Shown here one piece after another: positions 43,944 to 53,093 of a DNA stretch of 64,000 bases. The notes below the pieces were generated by a model. The model saw only the letters and a list, made by a program, of their open reading frames with translations, was not told the DNA's origin and did not search any database. Source of the DNA: Sedimentibacter sp. MB35-C1 (GTDB taxonomy: Bacteria; Bacillota; Clostridia; Tissierellales; Sedimentibacteraceae). Numbering within the stretch: the first letter of the stretch is position 1; the number at the start of each line of letters is the position of its first letter. The DNA lies in the NCBI RefSeq assembly GCF_030913635.1, contig NZ_CP133188.1:1488001-1552000 (forward strand), given 5' to 3'. The position numbers and the translations under genes were made by a program.

Positions 43944-44432
43944 ATGAAGAAGAAAATAGTAAAACTGGATATTAACAATCATGTATATGAAGTTCTGGTA
44001 TCTGCAACTGACTTGCTTGTAGATGTAATAAGAAAGCAAATAGGGCTTACAGGTACAAAAAAAGGATGCGGTCAGGGAGACTGCGGAGCATGTACTGTTC
44101 TTGTGGATGGTGAAGCTCAACTGTCATGCTTAATGCTGGCTATTGCATGCGAAGGTAAAAAAATTACTACTATAGAAGGAATTGCAAATCAAGAAACAGG
44201 GGAGTTGCATCCACTTCAACAAGCATTTCTTGATCACGGAGCTGTTCAATGCGGTTTCTGTACTCCAGGTATGGTATTGTCATCTAAAGCTCTGGTTGAT
44301 AATAACCCTACTCCGACAGAGGAAGAAATCAAACATGCTCTTGAAGGAAATCTATGCAGATGTACAGGATATGTGTTGATTCTTGAAGCAGTTGAATCCT
44401 ATGTGGATTCTCTTGCAAAAGGGGAGGTGTAA
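43944..44432 (+). CDS. Molybdenum hydroxylase, [2Fe-2S] subunit
   Basis: A 162-residue electron-transfer subunit (CoxS/XdhC-like). The N-terminal plant-type cluster is bound by 'GCGQGDCGACTVLVDGE' and a later Cys in 'LSCLML'. The C-terminal four-helix domain binds the second cluster through 'CGFCTPGMV' and 'NLCRCTGY'. It passes electrons from the molybdenum centre to the FAD subunit. All eight cysteines expected for two clusters are present. Confidence 0.95.
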   Translation: MKKKIVKLDINNHVYEVLVSATDLLVDVIRKQIGLTGTKKGCGQGDCGACTVLVDGEAQLSCLMLAIACEGKKITTIEGIANQETGELHPLQQAFLDHGAVQCGFCTPGMVLSSKALVDNNPTPTEEEIKHALEGNLCRCTGYVLILEAVESYVDSLAKGEV

Positions 44433-44435
44433 AAA

Positions 44436-46796
44436 TTGACTAAACTGTATGAAGTATCAAATAAATATAACAACTATAAAGAATATACTAGAGAATTTAC
44501 TGAAGTAGGTAGAAACATACCTAGATTGGATGGACCTGCTAAAGTTACAGGAAAAGTTCAATATACTGATGACTTGGTATTGCCTAGAATGGTTTACGGA
44601 AAAATTTTGAGAAGCCCTCATGCACATGCCAATATAAAAAGTATTGATTACAGTGAGGCTTTAAAATTAGATGGTGTTTTAGGTGTAATAACTGGTGAGG
44701 ATTGCCCAATCGCTTATGGTATAGTACCACATAATGCAAACGAGCATGCTCTTGCAGTGGGAAAAGTTAGAAACTGGGGTGAAGGAGTTGCAGCTGTTGC
44801 AGCTATTGATGAAGCTACAGCAGAAAAAGCTCTAGAACTTATAAAAGTTGAGTATGAAGTTTTGGAAGCTATTGTAGATCCAAGAGAAGCAGTAAAGAGA
44901 GATGATTTAAGAATTCATGAAGATCATCCTAACAACATAGCTTATGAGGGTGTTCAGGTATATGGAGATCCAGATAAAGCTCTTGCTGAATCTGATTATG
45001 TAATTGAAAAAGAATTTTATTCTTCATATGTTACTCATGCGTTTATTGAACCACAGGCAGCTATAGCAGATTTCGATCCGAATACTGGAAAGCTTCATCT
45101 TTACGCAACATGCCAGGTTCCTCACTATACTCACCAGCAGTTAGCTAAGGTTCTTGAAATGCCTATGAACAAAATAAGAATTACTGTACCTCTAATAGGC
45201 GGAGGCTTTGGAGGAAAGGGAGTTGCTTCTCAAGCTGACTTCTGTTCTGCACTTTTATCAAGAAAAATAGGAAGACCAGTTAAGATCACTTATGAAAGAA
45301 GTGATGTATTCGCAACTAACAACGGACGTCACCCATGCTATATGAAATTCAAAATGGGATTTGACAAGAACGGAAAAATTACAGCTGTTGACTTTAACAA
45401 CCTAATGGATGGTGGAGCATACTCAGGATGGGGAATAGTAGTACTGTTCTACACTGCATCTATGGTTCATATTCCATATGCTGTTCCAAACGTAAAATTT
45501 GATGGTAAGAGAATTTTCACAAACAAACCTACATGTGGAGCTCAGAGGGGTCTTGGAGGAGTTCAGCCTAGATTTGCTATGGAACAGTTGCTTGATGAAG
45601 CTGCTGAGCATTTTGGAATGACTCCTTATGAAATTAAGAAACTTAATGCTGTTGAATCAGGATACACTGCTAAGAGCATGATGTATGTACCTCACTCTGA
45701 ATACAAGAAATGTCTTGATGAAGTAGTTGAAAAATCAGAATACATGAATAAAATCGGCAAACTTCCTTACGGAAAAGGAATAGGCTTGTCAGGAGGATAT
45801 TATATTTCAGGTACTTCATATACACTGTATCTTTCATATAAACCTCATACAGTTGCAACTATTAAAATAGATGATGAGAATGGCGTTACATTATACTGTG
45901 GAGCTACTGACATAGGTCAGGGTGTTGATACAGTTATGGCACAGATGGCAGCTGAAACTCTGGGAGTTAAAACAGAGGATGTAAAGGTTGTTCCTAGAGA
46001 TACACAAATATCTACATTTGACCTTGGTACATTTGCAAGCCGTCTTACATTTGCAACAGGCTGGGCAATCAGACAGGCAGCTGAAAAAGTTAATGCAGAG
46101 TTATTCCCGGTAGCTGCTTCTATGTTAAGATGCAGAGGCGATGAAATAGCTGTTAAAGACGGATACTTCTACTCAATTTATGAAAGACATGGAAGACACG
46201 GTAAAAAAGGTAAGGAAGTTGCTTGGGCAGAAGTTGTTGATGTGTATATGCAATCAAACGGTCCGCTTTCATGCTCAGGACAATTTACTCCACCTAGACG
46301 TAAGGGAATTCAGCAGGGTGGTAATATAGGACACTCACCTACATTTGGTTTCAGTGCTCAAGTTGCAGAAGTTGATGTTGATCTTGATACTGGAAAGATA
46401 AATGTTGTTAAAATAACTGAAGCAGGTGACTGTGGACAGCCTATAAACCCAATGAGCGTTGAAGGACAAGTTCACGGTTCAATCCAGATGGGTCTTGGCC
46501 AGGCACTGTATGAAGAAATGCAGATAGCGCCTGACGGAAGATTCCTTAATCCTTCACTTCATGATTATAAGATGCCTACAATTAGAGATATGCCTAAAGT
46601 AGATGCTAACATTGTAGAAGCATACGACCCATCAGCTCCATACGGTGGAAAAGAATCAGGAGAAGGTCCTATACAGCCTACTATTCCGGCAATATTCAGT
46701 GCAGTTTATGATGCTATCGGCGTAAGATTTACAGAAATGCCGTTAACTCCGGAAAAAGTTTTAAATGCTATAAAAGCTCAAAAAGCTAGTAAGTAA
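44436..46796 (+). CDS. Molybdenum hydroxylase, molybdopterin-binding subunit
   Basis: A 786-residue catalytic subunit (CoxL/XdhA type) that hydroxylates a carbon with water as the oxygen source. It shows 'LDGPAKVTGKVQYTDDLVLP' at the N-terminus, 'IGGGFGGKG', 'RGLGGVQPRFAMEQLLDEAA', 'ATDIGQGVDTVMAQM' and, near the end, 'GGKESGEGP', whose Glu is the expected active-site base. The start is TTG 44436 behind GGGGAGGTG. The substrate cannot be read from sequence. Co-transcription with acyl-CoA dehydrogenases and CoA-activating genes suggests an N-heterocyclic or aromatic acid, or its CoA ester. Confidence 0.93.
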   Translation: MTKLYEVSNKYNNYKEYTREFTEVGRNIPRLDGPAKVTGKVQYTDDLVLPRMVYGKILRSPHAHANIKSIDYSEALKLDGVLGVITGEDCPIAYGIVPHNANEHALAVGKVRNWGEGVAAVAAIDEATAEKALELIKVEYEVLEAIVDPREAVKRDDLRIHEDHPNNIAYEGVQVYGDPDKALAESDYVIEKEFYSSYVTHAFIEPQAAIADFDPNTGKLHLYATCQVPHYTHQQLAKVLEMPMNKIRITVPLIGGGFGGKGVASQADFCSALLSRKIGRPVKITYERSDVFATNNGRHPCYMKFKMGFDKNGKITAVDFNNLMDGGAYSGWGIVVLFYTASMVHIPYAVPNVKFDGKRIFTNKPTCGAQRGLGGVQPRFAMEQLLDEAAEHFGMTPYEIKKLNAVESGYTAKSMMYVPHSEYKKCLDEVVEKSEYMNKIGKLPYGKGIGLSGGYYISGTSYTLYLSYKPHTVATIKIDDENGVTLYCGATDIGQGVDTVMAQMAAETLGVKTEDVKVVPRDTQISTFDLGTFASRLTFATGWAIRQAAEKVNAELFPVAASMLRCRGDEIAVKDGYFYSIYERHGRHGKKGKEVAWAEVVDVYMQSNGPLSCSGQFTPPRRKGIQQGGNIGHSPTFGFSAQVAEVDVDLDTGKINVVKITEAGDCGQPINPMSVEGQVHGSIQMGLGQALYEEMQIAPDGRFLNPSLHDYKMPTIRDMPKVDANIVEAYDPSAPYGGKESGEGPIQPTIPAIFSAVYDAIGVRFTEMPLTPEKVLNAIKAQKASK

Positions 46797-46822
46797 TTCA
46801 GTTTATATATGCTTTACACTTC

Positions 46823-46847
46823 GCGGCAGCGGGTATTCTGCTGCCGC
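46823..46847 (+). other. GC-rich hairpin after the molybdenum hydroxylase genes
   Basis: A perfect 8-bp stem GCGGCAGC/GCTGCCGC with a 9-base loop but no T run. It may stabilise the upstream mRNA end or act as a weak terminator, splitting the operon into segments. Confidence 0.5.
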
Positions 46848-46902
46848 AATATTAAATATATGATCATAAATGTTAATGCTTATACTAACAAAGGAGAGTG
46901 TT

Positions 46903-47307
46903 ATGAGAGAAATTAAATTCAGAGCTTGGGATGATGAAGCAAAAAAAATGTATTCACCGGAGGATCTGGAGCAGCCTGATGTGCGTGATGATACTAAAAA
47001 AACAATTTATTGCTATTTATCATACGGAGCCCTGCAAATTTATGATTTTAGAGAGAAAGAACCCGTACAGTTTGTTCCAATGCAATCAACAGGGTGGTTC
47101 GATAAGAATCAAAATGAAATTTACGAGGGTGATGTAGTACAGATTGAAAATTCAATAAGTCAAATTATTTGGAGTGAAGAAATTTCAGGATTTATTCTTT
47201 TATCAACAGATGGTGGAATAATGATGGGAGGAGACTACATAACCTCTGATATTGAGGTTATAGGCAATATTTACGAAAACCCGGAGCTTATAAACTATCG
47301 ATATTAG
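46903..47307 (+). CDS. YopX-family protein
   Basis: A 134-residue protein of the YopX family known from Bacillus phage SPbeta and other prophages. The signature N-terminus 'REIKFRAWDDEAKKMYSPED' and the C-terminal 'MQSTGWFDKNQNEIYEGDVV' and 'VIGNIYENPEL' are all present. The function of YopX is unknown. ATG 46903 is set by AAAGGAGAG. No other phage gene is near, and it lies in phase with a catabolic operon, which is unusual. It may have been recruited with the next two small genes. Confidence 0.85.
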   Translation: MREIKFRAWDDEAKKMYSPEDLEQPDVRDDTKKTIYCYLSYGALQIYDFREKEPVQFVPMQSTGWFDKNQNEIYEGDVVQIENSISQIIWSEEISGFILLSTDGGIMMGGDYITSDIEVIGNIYENPELINYRY

Positions 47308-47319
47308 GAGGGACATAAA

Positions 47320-47841
47320 ATGAGACTTAATGACAAGGAGTATCTCTTGAGTATCATTGAAGGAAAGAGGATAGATTTCTACCTTGAAGATGATATGTTT
47401 GAAATTGAAGGAAAAGTTATAAAAAAGGACGGAGATATGGTGGTGGAGGTCCTTGAAGCTGTAGGACATGTGTTAGATATTGTCGGCAGAAGTCTTAGAC
47501 TTAGATTTGATTATAAAAAACTTTATGCTGAAAGACTGGACACCGGAAAAAGTTTTGAAATGGAAATTAACCGTGTGTATGATCTTATAGCTAATCCTAC
47601 CGCGGAAGATTTTAGTGAAAAAATAGAAAAGGGAGCCAAATGCTTTTTTAGAAAACAGTCAGATACTCTTTTATGGCGTGAAGCAGATAAATGGGTTATC
47701 GAATTAAATAAGATAAATATGTACTTTAATGGTGACAGATATTATTATAATTCGCTGCAGGAGCTGTGCAGCTCAAATGCGGCTCAGATGGCTGGAGACT
47801 GGCAGGCGATATATTACAGTTCCGAACCCGAACTTGAGTGA
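47320..47841 (+). CDS. Conserved-looking protein of unknown function
   Basis: A 173-residue soluble protein that I do not recognise. It is rich in charged residues, with no signal peptide, membrane segment or clear motif. The first half alternates strands ('RIDFYLEDDMFEIEGKVI', 'DGDMVVEVLEAVG'). It has a GGAGGG site and sits 12 bases after the YopX-like gene and 15 before the Cys-rich peptide gene, so the three are probably translated from one message. Confidence 0.6.
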   Translation: MRLNDKEYLLSIIEGKRIDFYLEDDMFEIEGKVIKKDGDMVVEVLEAVGHVLDIVGRSLRLRFDYKKLYAERLDTGKSFEMEINRVYDLIANPTAEDFSEKIEKGAKCFFRKQSDTLLWREADKWVIELNKINMYFNGDRYYYNSLQELCSSNAAQMAGDWQAIYYSSEPELE

Positions 47842-47856
47842 ATGGAAGGTGAGCAT

Positions 47857-48072
47857 ATGAGCAAGATTGTCGTTGAAACGAACTACAGTAGATTTAAACC
47901 TGTTGGACAGAATGATATGTGTGCAACATGCCCTTCAAGTTGTAAAACGTCATGTGCAAGAGTACTTATGCAAAAACATGATATTAATGAAGAAGAAGAT
48001 TTTAAAGATTTTAACGAAGAAGAAGATTTTAAGAAATTTAAGGTAGAAAGTAATTTAAAAGAAGGAAAATAA
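47857..48072 (+). CDS. Small Cys-rich protein
   Basis: A 71-residue protein. Cysteines at 22, 25, 29 and 33 lie in 'MCATCPSSCKTSC', a spacing that could hold a metal or Fe-S cluster; SCKTSC recalls the Cys-rich core of clostridial SCIFF-type precursor peptides, but no radical-SAM maturase is near. The C-terminal third contains a direct duplication (NEEEDFKDF, NEEEDFKKF). ATG 47857 is chosen over 47842 because GAAGGTGAG lies between them. Confidence 0.6.
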   Translation: MSKIVVETNYSRFKPVGQNDMCATCPSSCKTSCARVLMQKHDINEEEDFKDFNEEEDFKKFKVESNLKEGK

Positions 48073-48156
48073 TAAACATATTTAAAAAAATAAAATAATT
48101 ATGCAAATAATTCTAATTTTAATTGTTAAATAAAAAACAATCCTATGGAGGTCAGT

Positions 48157-49392
48157 ATGGATCTTAAAAAGAAAAGATGGTTTGTTCTTGGAGCAAGTTT
48201 GTTAATAAATTTGTGCATAGGTTCGGGTTATGCATGGAGTGTTTATGCCGGGCCTTTGATTAAGACATTTGGATGGACAGCTGCGGCTACAGCAATGACA
48301 TTTACAATTTCAAATGCGATTAGCCCCGTATGTATGATTACCGGAGGTAAAATTCAAGATAAATTTGGACCTAAGTGGGTTATCTTTGCTGGAGGTATAC
48401 TTTTCGGAGGCGGAATATTTATGTCAGGTCTGACAAAATCATTGCCTTGGATATATGTAAGCTATGGCATAGTAGCCGGTTTTGGTATGGGAATGGTTTA
48501 TGGATGTACAATAGCTAATACAGTTAAGTTTTTCCCTGACAAGAGAGGCTTGGTAGCTGGATTGGCAACTGCAGGATATGGGTTTGGACCTGTTCTTCTT
48601 GCTCCTATATCTCAGGGACTTATTTCAAGCTATGGTGTTTTATTTACATTTAGAGCACTTGGTGTGGCATATTTAATAGTTATTTTGGTGGGCTCCCAAT
48701 TTATAATGAAAGCTCCAGCAGGGTATAAGCCTGAAGGATGGGAACCTCCTGCAATAACAGCAACGTCAGCAGTAACCGGAAGCGATAAAACCTGGTCTCA
48801 AATGCTCTCAGATTCAAAATTCTATTTGTTGTTTATCATGCTTACAATAGGAGCTACGTCTGGTTTGATGATAATAAGCCAGGCATCACCTATAGCTCAG
48901 GAAATAGTGAAGGTAAGTGCTGAGGAAGCTGCTTTTGCAGTAAGCATGGTGGCTATAGCAAACATGGCCGGACGAATTGCCTGGGGTGCAATATCAGATA
49001 AAATAGGAAGATACAATACTCTGCCTATAATATATGTTCTGCTGGCGGCTGCAATGTTCTTATTAACAAATGTGTCATCAGGCGGCTTTGCACTTTTCCT
49101 TGTAGCAACTATGATGGTTGGATTTTGTTTCGGAGGTTTTATGGGAGTGTTCCCGGCTCTTACAGCAGACTGCTTTGGCGCAAAAAACAACGGTGTAAAT
49201 TACGGGATTATGTTCAGTGGATTTGCACTTGGAGGTTTTATAGGGCCGGTTATGGCAGCAACAATTAAGTCAAATAATAACGGAGATTATACAATGGCGT
49301 TTATTATTGCAGCTGTAATGAGTTTGTGCGGTATTGCAGTTACTTATATTATCAGAAAAACGAGCAAGAAATCAACAGAAAGTTTATCATAA
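48157..49392 (+). CDS. OFA-family MFS transporter (oxalate/formate antiporter type)
   Basis: A 411-residue, 12-TM carrier. The OFA hallmarks are 'RWFVLGASLLINLCIGSGYA' at the N-terminus, 'GGKIQDKFGPKW' after TM2, 'PDKRGLVAGLATAGYGFGP' and 'ISDKIGRYNTLP' in the middle loop. OFA carriers move small carboxylates, often as exchangers. ATG 48157 follows TGGAGGTC. It is placed between the hydroxylase and ligase genes, so it is the likely uptake or exchange system for the acid degraded by this operon. Confidence 0.88.
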   Translation: MDLKKKRWFVLGASLLINLCIGSGYAWSVYAGPLIKTFGWTAAATAMTFTISNAISPVCMITGGKIQDKFGPKWVIFAGGILFGGGIFMSGLTKSLPWIYVSYGIVAGFGMGMVYGCTIANTVKFFPDKRGLVAGLATAGYGFGPVLLAPISQGLISSYGVLFTFRALGVAYLIVILVGSQFIMKAPAGYKPEGWEPPAITATSAVTGSDKTWSQMLSDSKFYLLFIMLTIGATSGLMIISQASPIAQEIVKVSAEEAAFAVSMVAIANMAGRIAWGAISDKIGRYNTLPIIYVLLAAAMFLLTNVSSGGFALFLVATMMVGFCFGGFMGVFPALTADCFGAKNNGVNYGIMFSGFALGGFIGPVMAATIKSNNNGDYTMAFIIAAVMSLCGIAVTYIIRKTSKKSTESLS

Positions 49393-49447
49393 AAATTAAG
49401 AAATAAAGCTTCAAAATTATTTGAAGCAGTTAAAAGGATGTGAGGCC

Positions 49448-51364
49448 ATGAAAGAAATCAGCAGAAAAAGAAAAATTATATTCACTGTGCTTAAGGTTGA
49501 CAGCATACCATGTAGCCTTGTAGGGAAAAAAATGATTTTCAGCTACAAGGGGGAAAGGTTATCTGAATCTTGGGACTTAAGATGGCCGATGCCCTGGATT
49601 GAACAGGAATTTAGAAAAATTGTCCTAAAATATGAACTGGTTTCAAAAGAGGAGATATCCAGAATTTATAACCCCGAAGAGCCGGACCAGTATGTGGAAG
49701 TAAGGATAAGGAGTTATATAGATATGACAGTGCCTGAGCTTTTAGGTGAGGCGGTACAATGCTATTGTGGGCAAGAAGCATTAATAAGCAATACCGGAAG
49801 CAGGCGCATAAATTACCATGACTTATACAGAGATTCGAGACGTTTGGCTAAAGGGCTTATCTCTCTTGGCGTCAAGAAAAATAATAATGTTGCGGTTTGG
49901 GCAGTTAATTCGCCAGAAGTTGTAATAAGCCAGTTTGGAATAAGCAATGCAGGTGCAGTGTTTGTTCCGTTAAATGCATATGAGAAACAGCTGAGAATGC
50001 AAGCACTGCTTAAACAGTCAAATACGCACACCTTAATAATGCAGGTAGGGGCAAAAGGCACTGAGAACATAGAGCTTCTATACAAGATATGCCCAGAGCT
50101 TTGTGACGCAGAGCCTGGAAAATTAAATTCTGTGACATTTCCCAACCTGAAAAATGTCATAGTAATAAGCGGTGACGAATATCCAGGTACATATGGGTGG
50201 TCAGATGTCCTGAGCATAGGTGATTCTGTGGAAAATCAAATATTGGATGAGCGTCAGAATCAGATAGACATCGATGATGTAGTTCATATTATATATACCT
50301 CCGGGAGTACAGGAAATCCTAAAGGAGTAATGCTAAGCCACGGAAATATAATCGAAAATGCTAATTCTATGGCAGAACTGATGAAACTAACTGAAGAAGA
50401 TGTAATGTGTGTACAGGCTCCTTTATTTCACTGTTTTGGAAGTATTGCATGTGTAATTGCCGGAGTTATAAGCGGAAGTTCTATGGTAATGGTAAACAGG
50501 TTTAAGACTTGCATAGCACTTTCGTTGATAGAAAGAGAAAAATGTACCATATTATCCGGAGTGCCTACACTTTTCATCTCTTGTATGGAGCAGCTCAAAA
50601 GCGAATATTACGACATATCTTCACTGAGAACCGGTATAGTGGCAGGGGCTTCCTGTTCGTCTAAAACCATTGAAACAATAAAAGATATTATGGGTATTGA
50701 AAATTTAATTTTATCATACGGCCTTACAGAGGCATCACCTTGTGTCAGCGCACTTAAAGGCACAGATGAATCGGCAGCGGGAACAGTGGGCAAACCCATA
50801 CCCGGAGTTCAGGTGAAAATCAGTGCCGATGAAGATTCATATATGAGCGGAGAAAGTCTGGTAGGAGAAGTGCTTGTCAAGGGCTACAATGTAATGAAAG
50901 GTTATTACAATTTGCCGGAAGAAACGAGCAAGGTCATAAACAGTGATGGATGGCTCAGAACAGGTGATCTTGGATGTATAAACGAGGATGGATATTTATG
51001 TATCAAAGGCAGAAAAAAAGACATTGTCATAAGATGCGGAGAAAATATAAGTCCCAGTGAAATAGAAGATTTTATGGTTACGTGCCCGGATATATCAGAA
51101 GCATATGCCGTTGGAATACCGGACTGTCTAACAGGTGAAGAAATTGCAGTATTTATAAAACTTAAGGAAAACAGTAAAGCAACAGATGAGGATATAAGAA
51201 GCTGCTGCAGAGGAAAGCTGGCTACAAATAAAATTCCGAAATACATTATTTTTGTAAAAGAATTTCCATTATCAGATACCGGCAAGGTATTGAAAAAGGA
51301 TTTAAAAAAGGTAGCAATGGAAACAAAAAAATATAAAGAATCTCAAAAGATTTGGACAAATTAA
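49448..51364 (+). CDS. AMP-forming acyl-CoA ligase with an N-terminal extension
   Basis: A 638-residue adenylate-forming enzyme that activates a carboxylic acid to its CoA thioester. The core shows 'IIYTSGSTGNPKGVML' (P-loop-like A3), 'SYGLTEASP' (A5), 'GWLRTGDLG' (A7), 'GRKKDIVIRCGENISP' (A8) and the catalytic Lys in 'DTGKVLKKDL'. The first ~95 residues precede the usual start of the family ('TVPELLGEAVQCY') and match nothing I know. ATG 49448 is preferred to TTG 49421. The CoA-transferase gene follows 16 bases later, giving two activation routes in one operon. Confidence 0.9.
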   Translation: MKEISRKRKIIFTVLKVDSIPCSLVGKKMIFSYKGERLSESWDLRWPMPWIEQEFRKIVLKYELVSKEEISRIYNPEEPDQYVEVRIRSYIDMTVPELLGEAVQCYCGQEALISNTGSRRINYHDLYRDSRRLAKGLISLGVKKNNNVAVWAVNSPEVVISQFGISNAGAVFVPLNAYEKQLRMQALLKQSNTHTLIMQVGAKGTENIELLYKICPELCDAEPGKLNSVTFPNLKNVIVISGDEYPGTYGWSDVLSIGDSVENQILDERQNQIDIDDVVHIIYTSGSTGNPKGVMLSHGNIIENANSMAELMKLTEEDVMCVQAPLFHCFGSIACVIAGVISGSSMVMVNRFKTCIALSLIEREKCTILSGVPTLFISCMEQLKSEYYDISSLRTGIVAGASCSSKTIETIKDIMGIENLILSYGLTEASPCVSALKGTDESAAGTVGKPIPGVQVKISADEDSYMSGESLVGEVLVKGYNVMKGYYNLPEETSKVINSDGWLRTGDLGCINEDGYLCIKGRKKDIVIRCGENISPSEIEDFMVTCPDISEAYAVGIPDCLTGEEIAVFIKLKENSKATDEDIRSCCRGKLATNKIPKYIIFVKEFPLSDTGKVLKKDLKKVAMETKKYKESQKIWTN

Positions 51365-51380
51365 AGGAGGAATTAATAAA

Positions 51381-52982
51381 ATGGCGCAGGTAATTACGGC
51401 AAAAGAAGCTGCAGAGTTATTTAAGGATAATGCAACAGTCTGTACTGCAGGTTTCGGGCTTGCAGGGTGGCCTGAAGAAGTTGCTCTTGCAGTAAGAAAG
51501 AGGTTTGATGAAACAGGACATCCTAAAAATATTACACATACACACGCTGCTGGACTTGGAAACTGGGGCAAAGGGCCTAAAGGGGAAAGAGGAGAATGCT
51601 TATGGGTAGCTGATGGATTAATGACAAAATTAATCGTTTCTCATGCAGGTTCATCTCCAAGTGTTATTAAGCAAATAGTCGATAATAAAATTATGGCATG
51701 GAATTTCCCACTGGGCACACTGATTCAACTTTATCATGAGGCTGGCAGAGGGGCACCGGGTTTACTAACTAAGACAGGTTTGGGAACATTTATCGACCCG
51801 CGATATGATGGAGGAAAACTTAACGACCTTACTAAAGAAAAAGGAGAAGAGCTGGTAGAATATATCCCGGATTTCATGGGCGAAGAATATCTCTTCTTTA
51901 AGGCATTTCCTATTGATATAGGCTTTATGAGAGGAACAACAGCAGATGAAAACGGAAATATAACATGCGAAAAAGAAGCTCTTAACTTAGAAATGCTGTC
52001 TGTGGCACAGGCTGCCAAGGCATCAGGAGGAATAGTAATAGCACAGGTAGAATCCCTTGCAAAAGCAGGATCTCTAAATCCAAAGCTTGTAAAAGTTCCA
52101 AGTATATATGTGGATTACATAGTTGTTGCTGAGCATCCGGAAGACATAATGCAGACCCAGGGAACTTTCTACAACAGGGCATTTACCGGAGAAATCAGAG
52201 TTCCGATTGAAGGAAGCATGGAAGCAATGCCTCTTAATGAGAAAAAGGTAATGCTGAGAAGACTGACTATGGAAATAAAACCAGGATATAAATGTAATTT
52301 TGGTATTGGTACTCCAACATATACCGGAAATGTAATGTCTGAGGAAGGCTGTGCAGATGAAATCACAATGATTTCAGAATCTGGAAGTATAGGCGGAGTT
52401 CCGGGAGGCGGCAATGACTTTGGCGCTCACTGGAATATAGAGGCTTCTTGTGATCAAGGTGACCATTTCAGTTTCTTTGATGGAGGAGGACTTGATTTCG
52501 GTGTATTTGGACTAAGCGAAGTTGACAAGGATGGTAATGTAAATACAAGTCTTCTCAATGGTAAGATAATGGGTGTCGGTGGTTTCGCAAACATTGCTGC
52601 AACAGCTAAAAATGCAATATTTGTAGGAACATTTACAGCAGGCGGCATAAAATGCAGAGTAGAAGACGGAAAAATGATTATCGACCAAGAAGGTAAATTC
52701 AAAAAATTTGTTAAAAGCTGTCCGCAGTTAACATTTAATGCAGAACAATCACTTAAAAAAGGTAACCGTATTTTATTTATTACTGAAAGATGTGTTATAG
52801 AAAGAACAGATAAAGGTATGATTCTTACTGAAATTGCACCTGGAATAGATTTAAAAACTCAGGTTCTTGATCAGATGGAATTTGCACCTATAATACCTGA
52901 AGGCGGTCCAAAGCTGATGCCTAAAGATATCTTCAATGAAAGATGGGGAAAATTAAAAGAAATAATGGAAAACAATAAATAA
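51381..52982 (+). CDS. Family I CoA-transferase (acetate/propionate CoA-transferase type)
   Basis: A 533-residue enzyme with fused alpha and beta domains that moves CoA between an acyl-CoA and a free acid through a glutamyl-CoA intermediate. The alpha domain starts 'TVCTAGFGLAGWPEEVALAV'; the beta domain has 'GIGTPTYTGNVMSEEG' and 'MISESGSIGGVPGGG', whose Glu is the probable acceptor, then 'FFDGGGLDFGVFGLSEVDKD'. AAAGGAGGA gives a strong start. It would let the cell load the substrate acid from a product or acetyl-CoA without spending ATP. Confidence 0.9.
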   Translation: MAQVITAKEAAELFKDNATVCTAGFGLAGWPEEVALAVRKRFDETGHPKNITHTHAAGLGNWGKGPKGERGECLWVADGLMTKLIVSHAGSSPSVIKQIVDNKIMAWNFPLGTLIQLYHEAGRGAPGLLTKTGLGTFIDPRYDGGKLNDLTKEKGEELVEYIPDFMGEEYLFFKAFPIDIGFMRGTTADENGNITCEKEALNLEMLSVAQAAKASGGIVIAQVESLAKAGSLNPKLVKVPSIYVDYIVVAEHPEDIMQTQGTFYNRAFTGEIRVPIEGSMEAMPLNEKKVMLRRLTMEIKPGYKCNFGIGTPTYTGNVMSEEGCADEITMISESGSIGGVPGGGNDFGAHWNIEASCDQGDHFSFFDGGGLDFGVFGLSEVDKDGNVNTSLLNGKIMGVGGFANIAATAKNAIFVGTFTAGGIKCRVEDGKMIIDQEGKFKKFVKSCPQLTFNAEQSLKKGNRILFITERCVIERTDKGMILTEIAPGIDLKTQVLDQMEFAPIIPEGGPKLMPKDIFNERWGKLKEIMENNK

Positions 52983-53008
52983 TTTGCTCTCAACTCTCTC
53001 AAATAGTT

Positions 53009-53037
53009 GGAAAACCGTTTATTAACAGCGGTTTTCC
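53009..53037 (+). terminator. Hairpin after the CoA-transferase gene
   Basis: GGAAAACCG (53009-53017) pairs with CGGTTTTCC (53029-53037). The trailing GACATCTTTATTT is only partly T-rich, so it may be a leaky terminator between operon segments. Confidence 0.6.
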
Positions 53038-53093
53038 GACATCTTTATTTGTTAGCGAGATTGTATATTCGATATAATGAATGGAGATTTTAT

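Noticed and set aside
43057-46796. 4-hydroxybenzoyl-CoA reductase
   Set aside because: The FAD subunit is too short for the extra [4Fe-4S] loop, so only a general xanthine dehydrogenase-family assignment is safe.
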